Source: Gnetum montanum (taxonomy: Eukaryota; Streptophyta; Gnetopsida; Gnetales; Gnetaceae). From it: a stretch of 64,000 nt of DNA. The position numbers and the translations under genes were made by a program. Where the stretch lies: contig MNCI01017637.1 in the NCBI GenBank assembly GCA_015680685.1, forward strand, positions 1 through 64,000, written 5' to 3'. Of the stretch, positions 44,600-57,170 are shown piece by piece (within the stretch, counting starts at the first letter, position 1; each line of letters begins with the position of its first letter). Under the pieces are notes generated by a model, which was given only the letters and a program-made list of their open reading frames with translations, did not search any database and was not told the DNA's origin.

Positions 44600-47500
44600 A
44601 ATGGAAGGTACATTTGGTCATGCTCAACTAGTGATGCTAGGTGGAGGTGGAAGTTTTACTTCCTCCACTAGGTCACTAGGGCTTGCAGCATCACCTGGAA
44701 CCTACTACAACCATTAAAAAACATTTGTAATTAGTAAGAAAACATGCAATGAGCTAACTCAAAACATAAAAGCATAAAAATCTGACCAAACTGGGAGGGT
44801 CCCTCATTCATGAGTACTAGAGGTAACTTTCCAAGGCTAGCATCCAAGTAGTAGAGGATCTTGACTTTACAAAGTTGCATCTAGTCCTCCTGGATAAATT
44901 CAATACCCACAAGGGTCTTGCCTTTGTCCATGGTGGTCCATGCAGGTGGCTTCATAGAAAATGTAGTAGAAGAGACCTCTCTATAGGGGGTGACAATCTA
45001 TCTCACAGGAGAGTTACTGACAACCATACTCTATGCAAACAAGTTATATGCTTGATTCCCACCAGTCGCCTTAAGAAACATCTCAAGGTTGGAACATTTA
45101 GTAGAATCCTCCCTATACCATCACAAGTAATCATTATGCTCTTGCTTATATTGATGCTTGTGGTTCTTTTTCATATATCCCCATCAATAAACCTTGGTGC
45201 TATAATTCTTCCAATCTTGGTTCTTCTAAGTGAGCAAATCCATTAAGAGCCATGACTCTATTAGCTTCTATGTGGTCTCATTCTTACCTATGAGAGTTAT
45301 CCAATATTTGGCATACTCAATCTTAGAGGTATGCTAGGTGCCATCTAGCTATGACCTAGCCACTATGAAGTCATATCTGAATTTAAGATTCATGATCTTC
45401 TCATCCTAGCTAGTCATCCTTTCCTACAGTTCATGCACACATTTCCATAGGTGCTCATTCAAGCACCTATAGACCTACAATGCCTTCACATAGAAAATCA
45501 TGCACTTGTTTGATGTCTCATACATGTGATAAGGCACCTGATCAACTTCAAAATGAAGGTTGGGGAGGGTGTCTACCTTGGCCACCTTACTCAGATCCCA
45601 CTATAGCTTAGGACCTACATGCACACACCAACTTATCAATCTTAGCCAAAAACTAAGCATTTAGGTAGTAAAAAAGATAGCATAAAATGAAAACACTACA
45701 CATATATTGAGCTCTAGGTCCCACTTATTACAAGTGGTCCACCATGTCCTCAACGATGCCTTTCATGAAGGTAAATTTATCTGACATCTCTACCCATGGC
45801 TCTATACGGTAGGTAGATGTGGGACCGTTGGTGGGAATATTTGATGCTGTAATACAATGATGCAATTAACATATGGCCTAATAGCTAATGATACTAGAGA
45901 AACAAGGGAAGATAGATGGTAATATAACTAGATTACTTAGTAAGCCCTCAGGCCTGAGTGCAGGAGGCTCACCTAGCTATGTACCATCGAACAAACTATC
46001 AAAATAACCCCCATCAAGGTAGAGCAACCCCTCTTCCTCCAAATGTTGGAGGGCCTCTACCACCTCATGAAGCTCATCTCCATGATCGTTCTCCTCCTCA
46101 TCTTATGGAGGTACTTCCTCTACTACTTCCTTTGCCACTGCTCTTTCATCCCTCTCTTCTTTTTCTATGATTAACACATACATACATATAGCATACTAGT
46201 ATGCATGACACACCATTACCTAATTAATAGAATATCATAACAAAAAAACATAAAAATACTAGTACATACCTAAATGCAACTAAGGCATCTAAGAAGCTAC
46301 ACATAATAACCTACAACATTTGCATACAAGCTTTGCAATTTGATGCAAATTCTATTACTACTTGGCTTCTTGATCTTAGGTTTAGCCTCCTCTTGAGGAT
46401 GCGACCTCTTGATCTTGACCTTAGATGGCCCTACCATCTTTGCTATGTACAGATCTTCCTTGCTCATGTCCCTAGTGCCACTTGGAGGACCCTCAGCTTT
46501 ACTATCGCATGAATAGTGCAAGTGCCCCATAGGACCCTTGGTTGTTACTGATAATAACTCATCAATACCCTCTGGGGGGGTCTTACGTGCATATAGTTAA
46601 GAACATATACTTAATCCATGACCTGGACAACACCACCCATCATCCATCATCTTGCACAACCAAGAGCTCCGCAAATCTTTGCAAGTATCCTACGAAGAAT
46701 GCAAAATGGACGTGGAACCGCACTTGGAGGTTGAATCGAAGCCTAGAAATTTTTGCATGTAGGTCGATGGCTATGTACATAGCCCAATTGAACCTCAAAC
46801 CTTCTAGTAGCACCTCCTTCATCATCCATGCTTGTTCCACCCCTAGGATCCTTCCTTGGAAAAATAGCTTTGGAAAGGCATGAGCACAAAATAGAGGATA
46901 GAGCTTATACACCTTAGGCACTAGCACATCTTTGGTCAGTATTCCCTTGTGAGATTGAGTGGCCTTGAACCAGTCCTGCATCTTCCCGTTGCATTTCACC
47001 TCCTTACTAGCATTATTGACATTAGCAGGGATGCCAAAGAGATCAACAAAGAAGGCCTTACTGAGATCCAATACTACTATCACGTTGCACACCTGGGTGA
47101 AAAAATTCCTAACACCACTAGTAAAGGAGTTGATGATGGTGACCATTTCAACCACCAGGATACTTGGGCTAAGGGCCAAGAATAGGTCCATTAACCTAGC
47201 ATGCATGAATTAAGTAATCAATGCATCTGGTGCTTTGTGGCATAGCTAGTGTTGCACACCCTCCACATCCCCATATTTCATGGTAAGGGTGGCCTCTATG
47301 TGACTCATGGTGACCACCATCACCTCAACTAAGTCCACTACCACTACAATACAAAGCAAAATAACATTAGGATCATGAAAATGAGGCAAACTAAAAGGCA
47401 TACATGAGCAACCATATGAGCCAAAACATAGATACGTACATGGCATAAATGGGATGTGAGAGGAGGGTGGTGCTACAAACACCTCGTCGGTGTTAATCTC

Positions 47501-48470
47501 ACACACAACCCACTCTTCATCCAACCAACTGTGGATCCTACATTTCTCATATGCCTATAGGTATCGAGATGTATAGGTATCTAGATCATAATCCACCTAC
47601 TCAATAATAGCTACTTGAATGTTTGTGCCTGATGAGAATACCTCTAGGATAATGTAGGTCAAGGCTAGAGCATCCACTTCATCATGAAAGCCCTCCTCAT
47701 CAAGTCTAAACCTGGCATAAACCATGAGCCATTAGCAATCTAACATGAGCAAGTGGCAAAAAACACTATGAGAACTAGAAAGAACCTATCCTCTAGCACA
47801 ATAGATGGTTCCAAGTGGATTTTGGAATAGGGTATGCACCCACTGCACAATGAAAAGGATGTTACTTTTGTTATAACAAGTAAACCCTATCATGTGCCAT
47901 ACCCTGGATAGTTGCCAAGTGCCCATAGGCCCTCTCCTTGAGCCACCTACTTTTTCAACGTTAGTAGTTGACTCATCTGAGACAAACTTCAGGATGATCT
48001 AGTTAGCCCTAGGTAGCAACATCTCAATGATGGCACTAGTAGCCTCCACCACCAAGTGTGACCACATGATCACATTGAACTGTTGTAATAGGTATTCTAG
48101 GAACTCCTGAGCTCCTAGTTGGAGCCATACCACTTGATGGTCCACTCGCATATTGGGTGTAGCTGTGTTAAGGATGGGGTTCGCTCATGCAACATAAGAT
48201 GCCCATGAGCTCAACCACTATTAGAACAGGCTTCAGCAACACCCTACAGTTAACAAGCAATAAGAAAAGCATTAGTATACATGCATAGATGCAAAAATTT
48301 AATATACGTATTATAAATTATTAACATAAATTAGTAGAAATGCAATTTTGGCAATACACTTTGGGACCCTATGGGTGTAGGATGTCGCTTAACTTGTTTG
48401 ACACACTTGGCATTCACTAGGGCATAACACATTTTTATAGAATTAGCACTACATTTTTCAAGTTTAGCAT
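44600..48470 (-). pseudogene. Antisense gene inside Tat-2 (homologue of the Tat-1 antisense gene)
   Basis: Lies between protease and reverse transcriptase, opposite to pol. Reading the minus strand: a short first exon near 48350-48450; LIVVELMGILC near 48230; FLEYLLQQFNVIMWSHLVVEATSAIIEMLL near 48080; FQNPLGTIYCARG near 47810; then, after an intron with acceptor CCAG, DEEGFHDEVDALAL near 47690 and SWLDEEW near 47520. An exon from about 47344 contains VEVMVVT and the well-kept 46640-47206 domain. 46297-46530 and the stretch to 44600 correspond to the later exons, less clearly. The donor after CARG is GAT instead of GGT, a G-to-A change. The gene is dead but its exon order matches Tat-1. Confidence 0.7.
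46640..47206 (-). pseudogene. Retroelement ORF domain of the Tat-2 antisense gene
   Basis: Open for 188 residues. Matches Tat-1 exon 4 along its length, including ILGVEQAWMM and FAELLVVQDDG. It is the best-preserved part of this gene in Tat-2. Frames on the other strand at 46542-47213 are shadows. Confidence 0.78.
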
Positions 48471-50150
48471 CATGCATAGTTAATAAAATTTTGGCAAAAA
48501 TTTTACTAACTTTGAACTACCTCAATGGAGAGAATAATTTGAGAATTGCAAAAATTTTTCTAATTCTAGACTGCCTTAGTAGAAAGTGTAGTTCCAAAAA
48601 CTACAAAATTTGGCTAACTCTAGACTACACATTTTGCCAAGCACTTTCCGTGCAACTATGCTCTCAATGCATGGAGAGCATAGTCTTGTGGTTGTGGAGA
48701 GTGTAGCCTCCCCATGATGTTGCACCTAGTAACCCACTTCACCCTACGACCATGGTAGGCTGCAACCCCCTTGTCAACCTCTAAAAAACTAGCAAAAATG
48801 CTTTTCTTCATGACTATTGAAACCTTGGCTTAGATCGTGGTTGTGCTATGTAGACCACGGTGGTGGCCATGATGTGGCATGTAGTATGTGAAGTCCTTAG
48901 TGTTGTTCAAAAAAAGAGAACATAGTAGAACCCCACCTCATAGTGCCTGCCCTCATGCCCCCCTACCTTCACGCCCACATGCCCTCACACCCTCATTGCT
49001 ATAAGAACATTAACAACCTTATCATAGCATGTAGAGGCCTAAATCATGGCCCCTTGTGCATCCTAAGCCCTAGCCCACATGTGTGCCCTAGCCCATGCCC
49101 AGCCCAAACCTCGCAACACCTTGGACCCTTGTGCAACCTTTAGAGGCACAAAAATAATGATGCATGATAGCAATCATGGCCCCTCGTGGCCATGCTACAC
49201 CACACAATGGTGGCCATGGCCCCTGCTAGGCTACATCGCAAGGTGCAACCCTTAGGCCTCCAAACCTTGTAGACCCTACATGGCCCCTAAAATCCATAGT
49301 TTTTCCCTTATCCATGAGAATTCCCATGCACATCTAAAAGCCCACATCCCATGAAACCCTTTTTCTCACAGCTGCAAACCCTCCTTGCCACTACATCCTT
49401 CCTACTAACCCACCATGCCACATTGTGCATAGCTGCAATAGCCACCGTCATGGCAGGGCACCACCAACACCATGTAAGACTACACTTTCATGTAACACCA
49501 CCAACACCATGTAGTTAGTGTACCTAGTTGACACCAAAAACCTCCTTTCCTCCATGTGCACTTATGGTAGGTGACTTAATGCCCTCTCTCCCTTAGTAAT
49601 GTTTACTAGTCCTAGGTGCAAGTGTCCACTCCAACACATCATCTTTTCCCCAACTACACTCTCCACTGATAGTGATGGCAAAAGTAGCACCAGGACTACA
49701 CTTTTAACATCATGGTAAAAAGGAAAAAATGAAAATTTACCATGATAAAATTGTGCCTATATACCCTTCTAGGATCATTTAATGATCCACCAACACAGAA
49801 TTACACTTTACATCAAACATCCAATGGAGAGCGTAGTTGAGTGGGAGTGTAGTTGGGTGAGAGAGTAGTCAGCCATACTTAGCTCAAAATTGCAAGTTTT
49901 CATTGTCCTACTAATGTGCAAGTCAATTTCACTCCCAAGCATGAACACCCCACTTTGGAACAACATGTTACTGATGTGAAAATGTTTACCTTCCATAGCA
50001 ACTTGCATGCATACTTGGAAAAATTTCATTGGATTGCTTTTCCAATTTTGTTCATTTAACGTCATTAAAACCAATGCCACTTGATATTTTTCTAGTTTAT
50101 TTTGTAGGAAGATGACATGGCCATGTAGGAGCATATTCTCTCACCTTTGC
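48471..50150. other. Tat-2 spacer with LTR-like motif copies
   Basis: No gene supported. GAGAGCATAGTC-like and complementary motifs, as in the Tat-2 LTR, recur at 48520-48710 and 49660-49870. The C/A-rich stretch 48930-49480 has repeated CATGGCCCCT and CCCTAGCCCA strings. In Tat-1 the matching region (22540-23310) is shorter. Confidence 0.6.
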
Positions 50151-50159
50151 TTCTCATGG

Positions 50160-51370
50160 GGCCTCATGACAACATCAAGTAATGCATTGACCCTCATTAC
50201 CTAGACCTCAAGCCTACAACCTACAATGAGTACCTAGCATCCATAGAAGCACCACTAGATTGGCCAAACCATCTGGTTAAGGCTCTATCTAGAGGTAGGG
50301 GACATCACAAAAGATTCCCTTATCAAGATCCCTATGACAACACATAACGATCAGGTGAGAACACTAAAAATAAGTTCCTTGCTAAAACCCCATTATGCTC
50401 AAGACCTTACTAAAATACTTAATGATAACATCAAAGCATTTGCATAGTCATATGAGGACATGCTGAGGCTAGACCCTTGACTAGTCCAACACAACATCAT
50501 TCTTGATCCCTACATCAAACTAGTTAAGCAGAAAGTGCGCAAAGTTAGACCTAAGGTGGCACTAGCGGTTCATGATGAGATCACTAAGCTTTACAAAGCT
50601 AGCTTCATCTGAGCTATTAATTATGTAGACTAGGTCTCCAACATCATAGTTGTGCCTAAGAAAAATGAAAGTATACGCATTTTCATAGACTTTTGGGATC
50701 TAAATAAGGCAACCATCAAAGATGACTTCCCATTGCCCAATATTGATCAACTGATTGATATCACAGTTGGGCACACCTTTTTTTTCTCCATGAATGGGTC
50801 CTTGGGCTATAACCAGATTAGGATCAACCCTTAGCACCAACTTAGCATAACCTTCATGACCCCTTGGGGTATGATTTTCTATACAATGATGCCTTTTGGA
50901 CTAAGGAACGCAAGAGCAACATATTAATGCATAATGACATATATTTTTTAGGATCAACCCTTAGCACCAACTTAGCATAACCTTCATGACCCCTTGGGGT
51001 ATGTTTTTCTATACAATGATGCCTTTTGGACTAAGGAATGCAAGAGCAACATATCAATGCACAATGACATATATTTGTAGTGATTACATGCTTAGTTTGC
51101 TTAACAACTATGTAGATGATATACCAGTTAAGTCCAAAGTGATCCACAACCATGCAAATGACTTGGACTTAGTGCTTAAACGTTTCCTAAAACATGAGCA
51201 TAGGTTAAACCCAAAGGAGTATGTTTCTATCATTAGGATAGGTAGGATGCTTAGCTTTGTAGTATCTGAAGTAGGTATACACATAGATCTTGACAAGGTT
51301 AAGGCCATAACCAACTTAGCATCACTAGCTAACCTTAAGGAGCTACAAGGATTACAAGGTAGACTATAGT
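50160..51370 (+). pseudogene. Tat-2 reverse transcriptase and upstream pol
   Basis: DWPNHLVKAL near 50255 and SYEDMLRLDP near 50450 match Tat-1. Then HDEITKLYKASFI, IIVVPKKNESIRIFIDFWDLNKAT (50652 on), FPLPNIDQLID, TPWGMFFYTMMPFGLRNA and LNNYVDDIPVKSK (about 51100, YVDD intact). A 131-base stretch is duplicated in tandem at 50819-51080. Confidence 0.87.
50819..51080 (+). repeat. 131-base tandem duplication in Tat-2 reverse transcriptase
   Basis: 50819-50949 and 50950-51080 are near-identical copies starting GGATCAACCCTTAGCACC, differing at a handful of bases and with no N between them. Because 131 is not a multiple of three, it shifts the frame. Confidence 0.85.
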
Positions 51371-51915
51371 TCATACATAGGATTATTGCTCGATTAACCA
51401 ACAAGCTATAGCCAATGTACCATCTGCTCAAGAAGGAATCCCACTTCGAGTGGATCACTCAATGCCAACAAGCATTTGACAACCTTAAGAAAGAGCTAGC
51501 ACAATTACCTACGGTTCATCCTTCATGAGGAGATAAACCTTTTTACATCTACCTTGCCATGTCTAACATGTGCATTGCTTCTCTACTTTTCCAAAAGCAA
51601 GATGATGGTGCAAAGGCCTTAGTTTACTACCTAAGCCACACATTAGTAGCCCATGAGGTGAAATACAATGATGTGGAAAAGCACTACCTCACCCTGGTCT
51701 TCTCACTCAAGAAGTGGAGGCATTACCTCTCCTATAGCGAAGTTAACATCATTTGCAAGAGTAACGTACTCTGAGCTATAACAAAAAATATATACAAAAG
51801 TAGCTGCATTGCATGATGAAAAGAAATAATATAAGAGTTTGACCTACATTATCTTGTGTAAGCCTCAACAAAAGGTCAAGCTATAGCCACACAGCTCATA
51901 GCTTCACTAGTAGAC
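51371..51915 (+). pseudogene. Tat-2 RNase H (single)
   Basis: FEWITQCQQAFDNLKKEL, then 51559-51774: ASLLFQKQDDGAKALVYYLSHTLVAHEVKYNDVEKHYLTLVFSLKKW. The tail ASTKGQAIATQLIASLVDNQAM (about 51870-51930) matches the Tat-1 sequence that leads into the second RNase H, but Tat-2 passes at once to the integrase start. Confidence 0.8.
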
Positions 51916-53046
51916 AATCAAGCTATGAGGCACAAATCCTACGATGACATACTACTAAGTTGCATAAGTGAAAAGAAAGAAAAAATAATCATTAAGAAAG
52001 TTGACGAAGGATTGTGTGAAGGCCACATAGCAATTAGGGCAATGGCATCCAAAATCAAATGGCTAAGCTATTATTGGCCTTACATGGAAAGAAATTGTAT
52101 CTTGAAAGTCAAAACATGCGATACTTGTCAATGGCATGACAACTTAATGCATGTGCCATCAACTGAATTTCACATAATGTAAATCATGCAGCCATTCCAA
52201 CGTTGGGGCCTATACATCATTGAATCCATAACGCCAAAGTCCTCTACAGGGCATAGCTTCATAATAACTGCAATGAAATATTTCACCAAGTGGGTCAAAG
52301 CTATTCTTCTTAGGAAGACAACATTACAACAAGTCTACAAATTTGTGTTGGATAACATAGTAACCCATTTCGGTTTGCCCATATCCATAGTGATAGACAA
52401 TGAACCGTAGTTTAGTAGCACCAAAACCAAAGCCTTTTATGAGTACTTTAGTATCAAGCACTCCTTTTCATCACCATACTACCCTCAAGCTAATGGCCAA
52501 GCAGAGGTCACCAACAAGGTCGTTGTTAATCTCCTCAAGAAGATGCTAAGCAACAAAAAATGATGATGGCATGAGCAACTAGTCTATGCACTTTGGGCCT
52601 ACCACACATTACATCGAACAATAATAAGTATGATGCCATATAGCCTCATCTATGGATCTGAACTAGTTTTGCCACTTGAATTATAGGTTCCATCACTCTG
52701 GGTAATCCTCTTGAACTTCATTGATGAAGGTTAGAACAGTGTGTTGAGAACTGTAGACCTTGACTCAATAGAGGAGAAGCGTATGCGTACACTTGATCAC
52801 ATTGGATGGTATCAATAAAAGCAATGGCAAAAGCACCATCACAACCAACATTAGGATCTACTCATAAAAGAGTACTTAGTCCTCAAGGCCATTCATGAAC
52901 TCATAGATAAATTCTTAGCTAACTAGGAAGGGCCTTTTCTAGTCACTAAGGCCTATAATAATGGGGCATTCAAGGTTGCTGATCAAGATGAAAATGATTT
53001 TGCCAATCTAGTGAACCATTCATACTTGAAGTAATATTACATCTAA
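51916..53046 (+). pseudogene. Tat-2 integrase
   Basis: SYDDILLSCISEKKE, GLCEGHIAIRAM and KTCDTC form the N-terminal part; 52186-52410 has STGHSFIITAMKYFTKW and IVIDNEP (D kept, G to E after it); QANGQAEVTNK near 52495 keeps the Glu. C-terminal GPFLVTKAYNNGAFKVADQDEN and HSYLK end it near 53040, as in Tat-1. Stops at about 52410 and 52560 and elsewhere. Confidence 0.87.
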
Positions 53047-53094
53047 CATGTAGTATCCCATGTCAATGAAGCAAGGTAAACATCCATCTACTAT

Positions 53095-53765
53095 GAAATT
53101 AAACTGGCATAGTTTATTTGCTACACTGTTAAACTGGCACACATAAAATTCATCTACTACAATGCTAAACTGGCATAACATTTGTCCGCTACAACATTAA
53201 ACTAGCACAACTTGTCTACTACAATGTTAAACTAGCAAAGAACTCATTTGCTACAATGTTAAACTAGCAAAGCATATATGCTATGATGCTAAACTAGCAT
53301 AGCATGCATTCTCTATGATATTAAACTGGCACAATTTATCTGCTACAACATTAAACTAGCAAAGCACTCATCCACTACGACATTAAATTGGCACAACATT
53401 CATCCACTGACATTAAAATAGCATAGCTTTTGTTCACTATGATGTTAAATTGGCATAGCTCATCCGCTATGGCATTAAACTGGAATAGCGTTCATCCACT
53501 ATGATGCTAAACTGGCACAACTCATCCTTGGGTCATGACGTTAAACTAGCATAATGCATCCATTATGACTACAAACTAGTAGTCCACCATGACTTTAAGT
53601 GGCATAGCATGTCTACTACATGTTAAACTAGCATACAATAGTCCACTAGGACTATGAACTAGCATAGCACGGTCTATCAGGACCTTAGACTAGGTTCATA
53701 GTTTGCTAGGACCTTAAACTAGTAAGGCCACGATCTACCAAGACCTTAAACTAAGTTCACAGTCA
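53095..53765 (+). repeat. Tandem array after integrase (Tat-2)
   Basis: About twenty units of 28-40 bases with CTATGATGTTAAACTGGCA-like cores; units near the end change to TAGGACCTTAAACTAG. Same position and orientation as in Tat-1, but longer. Confidence 0.9.
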
Positions 53766-53899
53766 GCCACTAATAATTGCTTTCATCCTCCTACAAGTGA
53801 GTGAGTAACCCTAACTATTACCCATCGTCACCCCCATCCCTCCATCCCCCACCCTTCTACACCACACGAGCAAGCATGTGGCAATCCTAGAATGGAGCA

Positions 53900-54170
53900 C
53901 TTGCAATGGTTATAGCCTTTAAAGCACTTATAGCATCTTGACCCTCATAATTTTACTAGCTTTTGAGCACTTGCAATGGGGGTAGCCTTTGGAACACTTG
54001 CAACATCTTGGCCTTTGTAATTTTATTATCTTTTAAGCAGTTACAATGAGGATAGCCTTTGGAGCACTTATAGCATCTTAACGCCTATAATTTTACTAGT
54101 TTGTGAGCACTTACAATGGGCGTAGCCTCTAGAGCACTTGTAGCATCTTCACCCCTTGCAATTTATTGGA
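53900..54170 (+). repeat. Second tandem array (75-base units) in Tat-2 3' region
   Basis: Four units, each with GAGCACTTGCAATGG, GTAGCCTTTGGAGCACTT, AGCATCTTGACC and TTTTACTAG. Not seen in Tat-1. Confidence 0.88.
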
Positions 54171-54484
54171 ATTTTTTGTATTATATGGTTTTCATGTCTT
54201 CTTAGAGTTGTCTTTGTAGGATGATGCCCTAAGTCATCATGCAAAGGTGCCTCTCATCACAACAGCAAGTAACCACATTGATTTGATGTGCATGACTGGA
54301 CTAGCTAAGCCTCCTAAGAGTGCACATCCCTCTCATCCCATTATATCCTACTCACACCTACTCTTATATTCAGATACCCTTCTATTCTTCATATAGCAAA
54401 GCTGGAAAACCCTTTTGATGCTCACACACTATGATCACATGGAATCCTCTTCACATATCTCATCAAACATTAAGCTTCCCAAGG
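54171..54484 (+). other. Tat-2 3' region up to the Ath-3 insertion
   Basis: No gene or motif seen. The expected purine tract and 3' LTR do not appear before Ath-3 begins. Confidence 0.55.
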
Positions 54485-54489
54485 TAGAC

Positions 54490-55259
54490 TAATGAGTGGC
54501 AAGGTACCCCTACACTCAACCATATGAATACGAGCATTTCACGCATGATCCGGTCAAATTCCAAGGACTAAGTGCTTATGCACCTTAATGGAACACTCAG
54601 GGCTAATCAATCGTTGTCTTCCGAAACTTGTATTTTCATGGTTGTATGGTTAAGTAAGATTGAGGTATATGATTTTTATAGCTTTTGTATTTTTTATGTC
54701 TTCTGATAATAAAGGAGAGGGAGAGAGAACTAAGTGGCTAACCTACATTAACTATTCATTAATTAAGTTCTAAACTTCCTAACACCAATATCTGTTCCCA
54801 CTTGGCATACACATCTTGAACCAGTGCAACGCTACTAGGATTACCAAACGCTAATCATTACTGGGTTACCAAGTGCTACATGCATGCTCGAAGCAGTCAT
54901 ACTAAGTGTATTTAACTAAGGGGGTTTAAGGTTGAGAGAGATATTAATTAGCTAGGAAAGCACTAAACAATCATTAATTACTAATTAGCTTAATTTGTAT
55001 GCTACAAAGTTTATCATAAAGTTCGTCTTTATTACTGTACACAAAATTGTGCTTAGGTACAAATTGCTTGAATAAAGATCCGTTCACTCTATGACTCCTA
55101 CTGTGGGAACACAGAAATAATTCTAACTTTGGAATGATAAAACTGCAAGAGTCTGGCTAAGGGTCTAAATCTAATTGTCTTGGAAACAAGGGCATTGCCT
55201 CTTATTTATAGAAGATGAGGTAGGACCCGATATCATGTACGCGATATCATGGTTCATCA
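54490..55259 (-). repeat. Ath-3 3' LTR
   Basis: 770 bases. On the minus strand begins TGATGAACCATG and ends CACTCATTA. Closely related to the Ath-4 LTR; TATAAATA at 55203-55210 (minus) and a conserved AATAAAGATCCGTTCACT (plus-strand reading, 55074 on). Confidence 0.9.
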
Positions 55260-55271
55260 TACCCCCATGAC
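55260..55271 (-). other. Polypurine tract of Ath-3
   Basis: Minus strand GTCATGGGGGTA directly before the LTR start, as in Ath-1. Confidence 0.7.
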
Positions 55272-57170
55272 TGAATAAAAACTCATCATTGAGTTCCCTA
55301 CTAAATATTGGGAAGGTATGGGATTATTGACTTGAATGACAACTAATGATGAATGGGATGACATTTGAATGGATCAAAATTATAATACATGGCAACATTA
55401 GTGTTCATGACCACAAGAGTGAACACTATACACAATTGACATCCAACCATATTTGGTAGCTAAGAGAGAAGAGAGAGAGAGAAAGGGAGAATATGTGTTG
55501 CTGCTGACATTAAGATTGGGCCTTTCGTTGTCCATCCATAGCTACACCATCAATCTTGTTCCTTGCACAACCATGCTAGCACTAGTCCATCCTAAGTGTT
55601 TCCTCCAAGTCTAGTCCGTTACTATATGATTGTCATTTACACACACAACACAGTCACATATGAGCAAGGATAAGTAAATCATAATATAGTTGATACCTTG
55701 CCTTGGTGTAAGATCCATTGGCTGAGTTGTGATATGGCCAATACAGATTCTAGAGATATAACATTGGTGACTACCCAAGGTGTAGGGGTTAGGAAAAATT
55801 GAAAAAATTGGACTAGGGCCCCCATGACTAAGAGAGATCCTCTGGTAGCAATAGAATAGAAAAAGATAAGGAATAAGAAAGATGGAGAAAAATAAACAAT
55901 GGCAATACTGATAAAATGGATGTCAGATATGGGAATGAAACAAAAAAAATGTTGATTGTGGAAATGTTTAAGGGAAAGAAGTTAACTGATGCACCAAATA
56001 GGAATGCCAGTGGGTCCTCTCCAAAGCAGGCTCATGCCCTTTATGCCCTGAAAAACCCACATTCAAAGAGTTCGTAGGCTCTAGAAATGTCGTTTGGAAG
56101 CAAGAGTTAAAGAATTAACCACAAGAATCTACCAAATAGAAAACAATGCATCAACCAAGATAGAGACTACTGATACAACCAACAATGAAGTAGAAAATGG
56201 AGAAAGAATGATGGGGAGAAGAGAATGGAATGGAGTCCCAAGAACAAGGTGGTATACAGCCCTTTGTGTATTTATGGTTAATGTGATTGAGTAGATCTCA
56301 TTCCAAATCCAACCTTAAACAATCCACATCCAGTGAATTCACATTAATACACTTGGCCAATCCATCCACTTGAAGTAACAAGAATGCTTCCGCCAAAGAG
56401 TCAACACTATTTCAAGGAAAACGAGAAAGGGAGAATTAGGAAGTGAGAAAGGGCCTTAGTTAGAGGGAACATGTTTGTTTAGTTCCATAACCAGTGCTTG
56501 TAGCCCAGATGATTATTTTGTCTACGGGGTGTGCTTTAATTTTTTACTATTTTTTTTGTGTGAGAACGACACCATGCAAAGACTTATTTTGATTGGCTCA
56601 GCTTCTCGATAATGGAGCAATGTTAGAATGGTAAGGAAAACTCAAGAAGAAAACATTCAAGCACCTAAGAGAATAGCCAACACAAATGCATCAAATCCCT
56701 TTGAAGTCATACCCTTTTCAGTCCTTGAGTCCTTCTTTAGTTTGAGAAATGCCCAATCTCCAATTCGTTAATAGTTTTATTATTAAAAAAGGGGACTGTA
56801 CAGTTCCAAGCCAAGAGAGACCATAGAAATTCATGGATGCATGGATGACATGGACTCATTGCCTGTTATATCAAAAGAACCATACCTTAGTATCAACATT
56901 ATAACTCAAAGGTAAACCATACATTAGCAATCAATAGAATATAGTTCATACTACCATCAAGAGCACTTATTAGGTGATAAATCTAACAAAAAAAAACAAA
57001 AATAAAAACAAAACAAAATAATAGAAAAAGAAAACAAATAGTCACACAAAGAAATGAGAAATTATAAATGATGTTGCAAAACAAAAATAAGAAAAATTAA
57101 AGAAATTTGTAAAAAAAAATGTGTAAAACAAAAACTTAAAAAAAGAACTGAGGGCCTCAAATGGTTAGTA
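55272..57170 (-). other. Ath-3 3' non-coding region
   Basis: No gene. GA-rich microsatellite at about 55463-55486; A-rich tract at 56985-57150. Matches pieces of Ath-2 (2654-2870, 14760-15739, 35378-35640), but has no counterpart of the Ath-2 extra ORF. Frames 56094-56294 and 57062-57301 are unsupported. Confidence 0.7.

Larger units (their letters stand above)
38105..54489 (+). mobile_element. Tat-2: Tat/Ogre-like element, 5' LTR to after integrase
   Basis: Same order as Tat-1 but on the plus strand: LTR, leader, gag, protease, array, antisense gene, pol, integrase, array. It is more decayed, more AT-rich and lacks the second RNase H. The 3' LTR is not seen; Ath-3 was inserted at 54485-54489 and the remainder would be on its far side, outside the window. 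The left end is approximate. Confidence 0.85.
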
